This document shows positions 49,301 through 55,895 of a DNA stretch of 64,000 nucleotides, one piece after another. Under the pieces are notes generated by a model. That model saw only the letters and a list, made by a program, of their open reading frames with translations, was not told where the DNA came from and ran no database searches. Position numbers and translations under genes: made by a program. This DNA is from Ancylostoma caninum (Eukaryota; Nematoda; Chromadorea; Rhabditida; Ancylostomatidae): assembly GCA_037903475.1 (NCBI GenBank), contig JBAJFG010000047.1, positions 2,518,001 to 2,582,000 on the forward strand. Direction: 5' to 3'. Every line of letters begins with the position of its first letter. Position 1 is the first letter of the stretch.

Positions 49301-51069
49301 TTGAAACATGAGGTCTGGCATTATCGTAGAGAAGAATCGGACCTTTTCTGTTCACCACTGCTGGATTCGCATGTGCCAGTTTCTCATGCATTTTGTCTAT
49401 TTGGTGGCAGTAGTTGTCTGCATTGATGGTTTCATCTGGTTTTAAGAACTCATGATGTAAAATTCCTGCGTAATTCCACCAAACTGTGACCACAGTCTTC
49501 TTTTGGTGCAACTTCTGCTTCGGAAAAAGTTTTGGGGGCTCATCTTTGTCCAACCACTGCGAAGAACGTTTCCGATTATTGTAAAGAATCCATTTCTCGT
49601 CGCAGGTTACGACTCGATCAAGGAAAGGCTCGTTTTTATTCCGTAAAAGCAGCTCCGAATTTTTGGAACCAGAGTTGAGTGGTGCGAATTGAAACGACAT
49701 CTGGTCCCCATGCTTTCACGATATTTTCGTGAGCCTCCACTGCTTTCCGTCCAAGCTTGAACTCATGAAGCAAAATGATACGAATTTGTACCTTGGAGAG
49801 CATCTTGAATAACGGGCGGAACCAAGCCAAGAGTGAGCTTCGAAACAAATGAACATCACGAAATGAATGAGCGAAGGATAAGCTTCTAAATGGTACACAA
49901 CATTGGGAACGTTACATGAACAATACACGAAAACCAGTAGGTCAAAAATTGGTTTGCAAAAAAACGCAATTAATTTGTACATAACCTAATAGAGACAAAT
50001 GATATCAGCAAAATACATGGTTTCACCAGTTAGATGGTTTGAGCGTCATCAAGAATGCCGGCATTTTCTGTATGGTAACGGTTAAGTGCAGATTGCAGGG
50101 AATTGTGTCGGCTCCAATCGACTCTGCATTTTTATTTGCTGTGGAGCTTAGCCGACTGGAGTAAAGTGCAATTCTTGCATGCATCACCAAGAGCATTTCT
50201 TTTTTCATATAGTTACCCTAGTGGGCAATAAGTAAGGCGATTGCGCAATGAATCAAATCTATTTTTCAAAGAATGAACAAGTGCAGCGCCAAAGTTGAAA
50301 GCTTTCTTCAGCTTTGCAAAGAGTACACAATAATACACAATTGTACCGTCGTACACACCTATAGAATTCGTTCACATTCATACACATTTGTGTGTTTTCG
50401 TGCACGCTCTTGCGTAAATGTACATGTTCCTGCAGTGTAAACTTACACTGCCGGTCAATCATTTTTGCATCACAAAATACCGCCCATCTGGTCTGCCGTG
50501 CCGCACCACCTAAGCGACGCGGAAGACCAGCCGGCCATGGTTGTCGAGGGTTGCCGGTATTGATGCTTTGTTTATGTATGTTGCCACTCTGACCCAGGCA
50601 TTTCGGAATGAAACGGAGGCACGAAGAAAAGCTTCGGAAAACATAAGCAAAACATCAATAGCGGCAGTGCCCGTGCCGCACCGCGTATATGTTGCAGCGC
50701 GGCAGACTAGATGGGCCGTTTTAAAACGAATTGACCTGGACTGTATTCATATGCATTTGTGCGCATTCGCGTGAACTTAGTGCCAAAGTTAACTTTTTTG
50801 TAAACGAGTAAAATGTTCTAAGTGCCAAAGTTAACTTTTTTGTAAACGAGTAAAATGTTCTACAGCACTATTCGCTGTTATCTTCAATGTTGGTCACACC
50901 ATAAGTTTTTCAGGTCCTCGAGGAGCATTACCTAATCGTGGGTGTCGTCGTAATCGTCGATCCCAATACGATTCCTCTGAATTCTCGGGGTGAAAAGCAG
51001 CGACATCTGCTGAGAGAGAACTTCTTACACGATCAGTTAGATCCAATTTATGTTGCGTACAACATGTGA
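17175..51069 (+). CDS. dip-2: DIP2 family protein (disco-interacting protein 2), ~40 exons
   Basis: DIP2 proteins carry an N-terminal DMAP1-binding region and two tandem adenylate-forming (FAAL-like) domains. They have been linked to diacylglycerol metabolism and, in worms and flies, to neuron morphology. The exons below join in consistent phase into a protein collinear with animal DIP2 from LPDDVREQLAILELELSEG at the N-terminus to LDPIYVAYNM at the C-terminus, the typical DIP2 ending. The start is the ATG at 17175: the same frame has a stop (TAG at 17169) just upstream, and a strong acceptor (TTTTTTGTTTCCAG) at 17134 marks either a 5'UTR exon or a spliced-leader site. Intron sizes range from under 60 bp to about 7 kb. 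The catalytic half (40.5-51.1 kb) is compact; the N-terminal half is stretched by transposon-filled introns. Identity is firm; one linker exon and one possible small gap at 44346/45009 are less certain. Confidence 0.95.
19284..19672 (-). CDS. Unrecognised two-exon gene end nested antisense in a dip-2 intron
   Basis: On the minus strand, exon 19562-19672 (after GTGCATTTTCAG, before GTAAGC) reads TFINCLGHFDGAQAVFQTKH and on to ETGITK. A 90-nt intron ending TTTCTCAG leads into exon 19284-19472, which reads FQSVFNNFHCFGQSHAQDCL, continues through HKLFLHLGPQTGSL and KRVEGENIQLFGIIAKLQ, and ends at TAG. Both exons are phase 0 and multiples of three (37 and 63 codons including the stop). The composition is that of a soluble helical protein, with no membrane segment. 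I do not recognise the family; a BAR-like or coiled-coil fold is only a guess. It lies wholly inside dip-2 intron 2 (18678-19776) on the opposite strand. Upstream exons, if any, must lie to the right, among other dip-2 exons. It could be a live nested gene or the 3' remnant of one. Confidence 0.5.
20621..22239. other. dip-2 intron 5: no further feature seen
   Basis: About 1.6 kb of AT-rich, pyrimidine-biased intron. No exon, repeat with clear ends or RNA gene was recognised. Confidence 0.4.
22344..24572. other. dip-2 intron: left part, no named element
   Basis: Unremarkable AT-rich intron. A G11 run lies at about 22971-22981, followed by a small inverted repeat around AACCATGTTCAAGAACATGGTT (23000-23021). 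No exon chain is supported. Confidence 0.4.
24573..26125. mobile_element. Tc1-like giant palindromic element (1.55 kb)
   Basis: The ends are CAGTAGCGAGCAAAAAGATTG and its complement, each flanked by TA, as for Tc1/mariner insertion. The inverted arms run about 24573-25205 and 25495-26125 with high identity. The centre (about 25206-25494) is unique and shows no transposase. The whole would fold into a hairpin of about 630 bp. It lies in a dip-2 intron. Confidence 0.85.
26245..27138 (-). mobile_element. Decayed mariner element (894 bp)
   Basis: The terminal repeats CCAGGTTGGCCAGAAAGTCTTG and, inverted, TTAGGTTGGTCCGAAAGTTCTG are flanked by TA. The minus strand keeps transposase traces such as WRYYGGMLYCELLPP (from the conserved W..GG..HYELLP block) and the helix QLQKFADAIR. 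The catalytic blocks are frameshifted, so the copy is dead. Confidence 0.8.
26331..26765 (-). pseudogene. mariner transposase remnant
   Basis: About 144 codons are open but scrambled. The region after QLQKFADAIRLKRAKKNGK should contain the second catalytic aspartate (DNA.PH) but reads FRITPHLTW, and the SPDLAPSDY block is lost by frameshift. No active enzyme is possible. Confidence 0.7.
28083..28787 (-). pseudogene. 5'-truncated non-LTR retrotransposon (LINE) reverse transcriptase C-terminus
   Basis: An open frame of 234 codons reads VVRDLGLTYTNKLDF, AYVRPILKYCSFIWSP, IEEIEKVQKSYTYRC and YKLTTLEMDLKISDLFEM. This is the typical region following the reverse transcriptase of CR1/jockey-type nematode LINEs. 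The catalytic YADD part is absent, so this is a 5'-truncated copy in a dip-2 intron, antisense to the gene. It is open but incomplete. Confidence 0.85.
29136..29244 (+). CDS. dip-2: Candidate dip-2 linker exon
   Basis: This is a 109-nt open segment preceded by TTGTGTTTTCAG and followed by a GTAGGT donor. It begins in phase 0 and ends in phase 1, exactly what is needed to bridge exon 6 (ends phase 0) and the next certain exon at 32358 (needs one base). It would encode about 36 residues including DEVVYVNQDC and DGRTTPPNANNY. This is the poorly conserved DIP2 linker, so homology cannot confirm it. It lies next to a LINE fragment, so a chance exon remains possible. Confidence 0.5.
29748..29773 (+). 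ncRNA. Hammerhead-like motif (weak)
   Basis: CTGACGA, then GGC/GCC arms around a 6-nt loop, then GAAAC. This resembles the hammerhead core CUGANGA-stem II-GAAA but has one extra A before stem II. Neither a clear stem III nor a cleavage site could be assigned. A related motif sits in the palindrome at 55977-56427. Confidence 0.3.
29850..31392. other. dip-2 intron without named elements
   Basis: AT-rich intron between the LINE-derived region and the next TIR element. An imperfect inverted pair, CACATCCTCCCACACGTCG (about 30930-30950) and CGACGTGTGGGAGG (about 31043-31056), surrounds about 100 bp and may be a small MITE. No exon is supported. Confidence 0.4.
31393..32232. mobile_element. mariner-ended element without transposase (840 bp)
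   Basis: TTAGGTTGTTACATAAGTTTC at the left and its inverted match at the right (GAAACTTATGTAACAACCTCA on the plus strand) are flanked by TA. The 35-bp termini are about 85% alike. The interior has short open frames but no recognisable D,D34D motifs. It ends about 125 bp before the dip-2 exon at 32358. Confidence 0.75.
32358..32416 (+). CDS. dip-2: dip-2 linker exon (KLQQVVNCLQ)
   Basis: A short 59-nt exon after a long polypyrimidine acceptor (T-run then CAG) and before a GTACGT donor. It reads QKKLPKLSQKLQQVVNCLQ, matching the human DIP2 helix KIQQLLNTLK that precedes the conserved RP..PL.E[FY][FY] segment. It ends in phase 0 and joins directly to the exon at 39221, which starts RPSTQPLQEYYKDY. 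The upstream phase requires one extra base, supplied by the candidate exon at 29136-29244. Confidence 0.8.
33422..33519. mobile_element. ~100-bp MITE, copy B
   Basis: GATAAACCAGGGTAAACGTG at the left pairs with GATTACCCTGGGTAATCTCA at the right. This is the most palindromic copy, with termini CATTATTGAGAT and ATCTCAATGATT. Confidence 0.75.
34403..34500. mobile_element. ~100-bp MITE, copy C
   Basis: TCATTGAAATTACGCAGGGT at the left and TTGGGTAGTCTCAATGATG at the right. The centre is GTTTACCCATCG, inverted relative to copies A and D. Confidence 0.75.
35264..35960 (+). CDS. dip-2: Alternative first exon of dip-2 with a novel N-terminus
   Basis: A 534-nt open segment starts at ATG 35427 (MDSSGGTHRFMFPTLALS) and ends with LLEQNW at a GTCAGT donor after 35960. 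It ends in phase 0, the phase needed by the next certain dip-2 exon (39221). Upstream there is an in-frame stop at 35298 and an acceptor-like TATGTTTTTAG ending at 35263, so it reads as a 5'UTR-containing first or trans-spliced exon, not an internal one. It encodes about 178 residues: a serine/basic start, a basic helix (SRKAAQVREKRNREVRRY), a tryptophan/cysteine-bearing stretch, and an acidic serine tract (ESPSSSDSSEAEDSSS). I recognise no known domain in it. Its balanced GC and long open frame contrast with the AT-rich intron around it. It could instead be an independent short gene, but the splice phase favours an alternative promoter. Confidence 0.7.
35961..39220. other. dip-2 intron, no feature seen
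   Basis: About 3.3 kb of AT-rich, pyrimidine-biased intron. No TIR element, exon or RNA gene was recognised. Confidence 0.4.
39221..44346 (+). CDS. dip-2: dip-2 exons encoding the first adenylate-forming-like domain
   Basis: Exons in order: 39221-39278, 39947-40067, 40557-40648, 40863-40939, 41011-41148, 41208-41288, 41346-41486, 41636-41804, 41939-42097, 42196-42430, 42501-42615, 42692-42853, 43042-43122, 43258-43339, 43407-43546, 43669-43758, 43831-43949, 44238-44346. Phases are consistent throughout. Landmarks are RPEGQLMTPVRGE, KPGDRVALIYPNTEPLAF, AFYGCILAGVVPVPVEVPL, DGANPWSLSSCD, GRIAVFSVSVLRDERIV and MCPHSCVINLPKPR, all collinear with DIP2. The equivalent of the ATP-binding P-loop reads YIEYSCDREGAVKG, a degenerate form also seen in other DIP2 proteins. 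A serine-rich insert (about residues SSSSLPKTTPSGSSSLTG) enlarges one loop relative to human. Confidence 0.95.
40285..40345. repeat. Short tandem duplication in a dip-2 intron
   Basis: CGAATAATTGCTTTTAAAAATTA is followed about 33 bp later by a near-identical copy (CGAATAATTGCTTTC...). Confidence 0.6.
45009..51069 (+). CDS. dip-2: dip-2 exons encoding the second adenylate-forming-like domain and C-terminus
   Basis: Exons in order: 45009-45124, 45234-45358, 45515-45648, 45857-45991, 46051-46134, 46208-46388, 46448-46547, 46615-46762, 46825-46944, 47243-47323, 47522-47631, 48072-48257, 48321-48417, 50914-51069 (TGA at 51067). Landmarks are RAERIGAFLVERGRLNAGD, FPPGIDFIAAFYGCL, LPSVRMIVDVSKAVAI, LDPYSGLGFALWCLSSIYSG, GLSPRAVSTSFG, ARTGYLGFLRQTQ, MRYHPVDIESTVSR and PLNSRGEKQRHLL. 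The P-loop equivalent, DFSVSTTGQLVG, lacks the usual lysine, as in other DIP2s. The join 44346 to 45009 omits about 8 residues present in human, so a microexon may be missed. The last intron (48418-50913) carries a mariner. Confidence 0.95.
47764..47860. mobile_element. ~100-bp MITE, copy D
   Basis: CATCATTGAGATTACTTAGG at the left, GGGTAAATTTGTGGAGTGTT in the centre, and TACTCGACAATCTCAT at the right. It lies in the dip-2 intron between 47631 and 48072. Confidence 0.7.
48955..49989 (-). mobile_element. mariner element of the bandit/SETMAR type, internally deleted (1035 bp)
   Basis: Termini TTAGGTTGTGTACCAATTAA and, inverted, TTAGGTTATGTACAAATTAA are flanked by TA. This is a typical mariner of about 1.3 kb shortened by an internal deletion. 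It sits antisense in the last dip-2 intron (48418-50913). The high terminal similarity and long open frame suggest a fairly recent insertion. Confidence 0.92.
49032..49803 (-). pseudogene. mariner transposase, deleted between HTH and catalytic domain
   Basis: The start MLSKVQIRIILLHEFKLGRK and the following TTQLWFQKF form the N-terminal HTH. The frame then breaks, and the catalytic part resumes in another frame with LLLRNKNEPFLDRVVTCDEK. Compared with intact relatives, roughly 80-100 residues (second HTH and linker) are missing. The triad is visible: D in VTCDEKW, D in LLYDNARPH and D in LSPTDYH (D34D spacing), and the C-terminus WQKCVDSNGSYF is intact. It cannot make a full transposase but could be mobilised by one. 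Confidence 0.9.
50450..50730. repeat. Inverted-repeat element with GC-rich ends
   Basis: CCGCCCATCTGGTCTGCCG near 50482 and its inverted match CGGCAGACTAGATGGGCCG near 50701 bound a segment of about 230 bp. A related copy lies at about 52120-52215 (GGCAGACCAGGCGGGCGGT), where the flanking GGCAGTGTACAC also matches the left flank here in inverted form. It resembles a non-autonomous DNA transposon, but target duplications were not clear. Confidence 0.55.
50779..50862. repeat. Perfect 42-bp tandem duplication
   Basis: Two identical 42-bp units beginning AGTGCCAAAGTTAACTTTTT lie back to back about 50 bp before the final dip-2 exon's acceptor region. Complete identity indicates a recent duplication. 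Confidence 0.9.
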
Positions 51070-52875
51070 TTAGCTGTTTTTGTTCAATTTTTTTTATCAC
51101 TTTCTACTCGTTTCATATCACCGGTTGAGGCCACCTTGGTGTGTCGGTCTGCAATATGCGTACTAACGGACACAATCAAGATGTCAACTGTTTAGCTTTG
51201 TTTTTGAATTGGTTTGCCCCTCTGAGAATGTGTATATCAAATAGAGTGCTAGAGTCGTGCCCCGTTGTTGTGTTGTTGTATAGTAGACGTAGATTTTGGC
51301 GTGAAGCCTGTAATTTCACTATTGTTTATCGAGTGTTGGTGTTGATTGGCTAAGAGAAGCGCTTTCCACATGCCAAATTTGCGCGTCGCATCTTGCCTTA
51401 CAAGAGTATTGATTCGCTGATTATTGTAAGTTTTCTAATAATTATTTCCTATTTTTTCTATGTTTTCTAATTTTCAATTGTATGTAAATTTGCTCAGTCC
51501 TTTGTGATAGTCATTTTTTCCATATTTTCCATATTCATGGATCCGCCCACTCATCATCAACATCGTGGTTCGTACTGCCAACGTTTCTCGCATGTGATCA
51601 TGAATTCGAAATGCTTTGGTTGATGAGCATTAAAGCTTTTCAAATCATGTTTGGTGGAGGCACACTGTCATGAAACTTGGGTAACTGAACCATGACTGTC
51701 AGTGCTCGAAACAGTTGTTTTCGTGCGCATAATAAGGTTGGCTGTAGCAATGGTTAGTTGGAGAAGCACTTCCATTTTCTTCCGACCAGCCTTTATGTGG
51801 TTTTTTTATCGACTGAAACTTTCTCTGGATTCTTCGAGATTGCTAGATCGTGGATTCGTTGCTCACGTTTGTGACTACTTGGTAAAGCAAGTGATTATGT
51901 TACTTCTTACTGTAGCTTTTGATGGAGAGGATAGTACAGTCGGTTTGGACACTCTCGCCGCACATCATCTTGACAGTCTGATTGTCTGTGCATCCTCACA
52001 TTTTATTGACTTTGCTGTTCTTATTTTCGTCCATTGCTTTTGCTACCTGTTCGTGTTTACTGCATAGACTCTACAGCTGCTAATTTTCCAATGCAGTACG
52101 GTAGAGCCCGACCACCTTAGCACGCAACTGCCCTGCCGCATCGCATAGGCAGTGCGGCGCGGCAGACCAGGCGGGCGGTATTCTGTGCTCCAGTAGTGAT
52201 TAATCGGCAGTGTACACTTGGGATGGTTTTTTTTTCAATTTTCCTTCAAGGTGCTCGAGCTGAACGCGTGGTCTGTCTCCCTTGTATGTAGTTCCCGTCA
52301 AGTTCATTGATTTGCAGACGGGACATAGACCACTGCAAGCGGCTGCGGCACGTCTGCTTCAGCTGCCTGCGAGTGTCCTACTATATATTGTAGTAAGTAA
52401 TTTGATTGAAGAAATCATATGAATTTAAATTGACGTGCACAACCTAAAAAATCACACCGCAGCTCGGAGTCGAAGCTCAAAGGAACGCCCACGACCGCGC
52501 CGCTGCCGCTCGCAGTGCCCATTGCGCAGCGGCCGTTGTGGACAATAGATTTGACAAAAGCTTTACCACCTTTTTTTCATGTTGAGAAGTTCCTACTACA
52601 CATTTTTTCTTTTATCGTTTCAATTTTTCATTTGCTCTAGTGCTCCGGTGATGCCCGCTGTCTCGATATTTTCAAATCCTACATATTTAAGCTTAGAAAG
52701 TGTTACTCCCGAATTTTGTTGTTTTTTCTGATTCAAGCAACTCTCTTCTCACAAGTTTTATTAAGCATTTGTACTGCGCATACCAAATCCGTCAGTACTC
52801 CTCAGCCAATGCTTCATCTTCTCGTTCCCCCACTGCTGATACAGCATACCTCAAACGGCGATTACAGCGATTCAC
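51070..52875. other. Space between the convergent genes
   Basis: Contains the dip-2 3'UTR, a dispersed-repeat copy (51949-52033), the GC-rich inverted-repeat relative (52120-52215) and the Munc13-like polyadenylation signal. A plus-strand open frame at 52700-53143 overlaps the terminal minus-strand exons and is their shadow. Confidence 0.6.
52757..52762 (-). terminator. Polyadenylation signal AATAAA of the Munc13-like gene
   Basis: Read on the minus strand, a canonical AATAAA lies about 115 nt past the stop codon at 52876. This is a usual distance for a nematode 3'UTR and supports the C-terminal exon call. No equally clear AATAAA was seen within 300 nt of the dip-2 stop on the plus strand. 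Confidence 0.6.
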
Positions 52876-55800
52876 TCATTCTCGAACACTGAGTTTTCTC
52901 AAGTGTTTAAGCCTAATCGAAAACCGTCGCGACAAACTTTTGAGATACATCTTCTTGGCGGCTTTCTCGCGACGAACGAATGCTTTGGCAGTTGCGTCGT
53001 ACGCACTCCGTTCCTTGAGCATCTGCAAAGAAACAACGATCACCTTAGGGTTGATGTACTGTCCAAGTACATACTTTGTAAAATTTCTTCAATTCTGTAA
53101 CCTTGTAGTACGGTTGATGATGTCCTTCATCCGGCTGAAGTAGAGGCAGGCGTTGAGGCTTTGGGAGTTTACGGATCGAGAGGCTTTCAAGGCGAGGAAG
53201 TTGATTTGTAGCGAGGAATGTACGACCGATCAGCTGATTGCAGAGCCTAGAAGTTGTTAGTGAAAGGACCGTGGAGTATTTGTGAAATAATCCTTTGAAA
53301 ATTAAAAAAAGACCTACGAACCGGTCATGATCGAGGACTGAAATGCACAGCGAAGATCCATAAGTGTAGAATAATTGTTGCGGGATGAGACTGAAATAAA
53401 CTAGTTTTTAGGCACAGGTGAGAGATGATGATTCCAATAGAGGATTCCGAGATTTAGAGAAATTCTGCCAAGAATGTTGCTTCTTCCACAAGTAAGAGTA
53501 CCAAGAAATAACAGGATCCAGAGAAAGTTTATCTTTTACCTATGTTTCTTGGTAGTTAGAGCTTTTCTAGCGAGAACGACATGAGAACTTGCGAGCATGA
53601 AGAGGATTTAGACGGTGGGAGATGTGTCTAGCACATCCGTTTTCCCAGTTTGAAAATGAATGAATGAATGAAAAGAGTGAATGAATGAATGAACGAATGA
53701 ATGAATGAATGAATGAATGAAAATGAATGCGATGAATGAATGGGGAAAATTGGAGTGGATGTACTCACAATTGAAAATCCTGATTCCATGTTGACTCCTC
53801 GCAGTTCGCCAGCGTCTTTGTTTTGTGAAGCGGAAAACACTGCGGTGGGTATAAAGTGGGAGGAAGAAGTTCGATCCTGACGAAAGGATCAATGCGATCG
53901 CATAAGGAGTTCAGTTGTGGTACGTTGTCCAGGCTGACAACTGCAATATACATAACTTAAAAACTGAGGTCTTAATGACTTTCATTTTCTCTCCATTGTT
54001 TTCGTATGGTTTTTTGTTCATTCTAAATTCCAAGAAATTCTACTTTCACAACTCCATTTTTGGGTAGCGTCTTATTAAACTCTTCATTTATCCGAAATTT
54101 CCTCAAAGAAATTTCTTTCTCTCTCTGAACACTTACCATTCAGTATGATCAAAGCGTTTTCGCCTGTGGTTGGCACGTAGCCGACTTGGATATTTATATG
54201 AGGACCGCTGAAATATGAAAACTTGTTGTGTGATTCTGAGTCCAGGAAACGGGAGGATTTTAGAGGTGAATTTTTGTAAACATAATACTTCTCCAGGCGT
54301 GATTGAAGAATTGTTTGGCTCCTAATTCATGACTAATAATCAGAAGCTTGTTATAAGCTGCTGCTATACTTCTGGAGAACTAGCGCTTTCGGTAGTTGCG
54401 GCTCGGCGATACTAGTTCCATAACTACTGATTGTGCGCGCGGCGCCCAGCTGTCATTGTCGCTGCTGTCGTCGAATGTGTTTGAAGCACACATGGTGTGA
54501 ATCACACGCAAAACACGTCCATGGAATTTCTCATTTCTTTAGGTTTGGTCATAAAAAACCCTAATGAGGCGCGAAGCAAGACCACAAATTTTTGGAAAAT
54601 GAAAACATTATGGCTTACTGATAGTTCGGGTTAACATGCACATTTTCCGCAACCTTTGCGTAGTAAGATAGAATCAATTCGTCCGTGGTGAAGCTGTACA
54701 AATGGAGCAGCGACGTCAATTTCGAGGTCTCAGCAGGGATCTCGAGTATCGCATGAATAGCCTTTAGAGTGACCTGTATCAGACCATTTGATCTAAAAGA
54801 ATCAATAATCCAGGCCATCCATCGAACTCACATAGATATCAGAGTAGTAGTCAGGATTATGATGCTTCTTCAGATATCGTAGAATTTCACTCTCAAGCAT
54901 TTTGTGCAAAATACCCAGTGAAATTTGTGAACACCTAAAGAAAAAGGGCTTCAGAGAGGTGCTGCTGTAACTTACCGCAGTCAAAAAAACTGTAAATACC
55001 GTACCTGTGCAAAAGTTCTCCTCTGACATCACAAGCCAACCGATCCACACTATCCAGTATGGCGTGGATTCTCTCTGCTGGAGAGATCTCACGCATATAT
55101 GCTGCCTTAAAGATAGGAGAGGCTTGCTGTGGGGGTATACGGTGTTAGCTACAGTAACGTGTACTACTCACCAGTGTTTTGCTGTGTTCATGGTGGTCTA
55201 TGGTGATGTTTTTGGCTATTTTTATGACGTCATCTCGTTTGAAACGGCTGTGGATTCGCAGCAGAGCGTACATGATTTGTTCACATCGCTGAAATAAGTT
55301 TGTGCTGTGAATGTGGATTTCTCAGTAACTGCAGGCAGTTCTAGCGTATTCTTTTCTGGTGAGGTATAGCTACTGTACTTGTGACCGAATCGAATATATT
55401 TGAAGAAATGTTCGAATATTCGAATGAATCATTCATTCGGTTTTTCAAAAAAAAAGGGGAAATTCGGACAATTCATTCATTCGACGATCTGGAAATATGT
55501 ACGTATTATTCGAACAATTCGTTCATTCGGTTAAGAAATAACGGGTATTCGAATAACATCTGGATCTTCCAAAATTGGCGGATTAGAAGCACTGTTTTAC
55601 TCGAACTGATAACTGTTGTGATTTGGAGGGAGAGCAGCGTGTCGCGTGCGCAAAGGTTTACGTGATATGCCTTGGAGGCTCTCTATGGTTCCATCCTTCT
55701 GCAAAAAATCGCCTGTTACAATGTGGTATGTCCCAGGGCTTACCTTTGCAGGCGGAAATTATAGAGGCTGGTTACGGCAACACTTAAGGATTCATGTCGG

Positions 55801-55895
55801 AAGGAACATCGGATGAGGGCAGCGGCATACGCTGAAATGGCCAGTCGGGGAAGTTGGGGTGGTGGGGGAAAATCAACTGGAATCTCTGCCATTTT
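52876..55895 (-). CDS. Munc13-like gene: MHD2-region and C-terminal C2 domain exons
   Basis: Exons right to left: about 55745 to 55850-55895 (5' edge unsure; AISAYAAALIRCSFRHESLS), 55172-55304 (acceptor chosen by phase), 55005-55105, 54832-54934, 54619-54773, 54137-54207, 53769-53940, 53322-53390, 53075-53246 and 52876-53022. The C2 domain begins GPHINIQVGYVPTTGENALI and continues DRIDPFVRIELLPP, ESTWNQDFQF and SVLDHDRLCNQLIGRTFL. The aspartates in DRIDPF and VLDHD sit where C2 domains bind calcium. The final exon (stop TGA at 52876-52878) gives a very basic tail, KKMYLKSLSRRFSIRLKHLRKL, that could contact acidic lipids. The short intron 54774-54831 is only 58 nt. Confidence 0.85.

Noticed and set aside
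53045..53075. Read-through stop TVHQP* for the Munc13-like gene
   Set aside because: The stop at 53045 follows a good GTATGT donor; splicing to 53022 restores the family-typical C-terminal tail.
52700..53143. 147-codon plus-strand open frame
   Set aside because: It is the complement of the terminal exons of the Munc13-like gene, which have clear splice sites and family motifs.
53608..53892. Histidine/serine/phenylalanine repeat protein on the minus strand
   Set aside because: It is the translation of the (GAAT)n microsatellite running into the C2 exon in a wrong frame.
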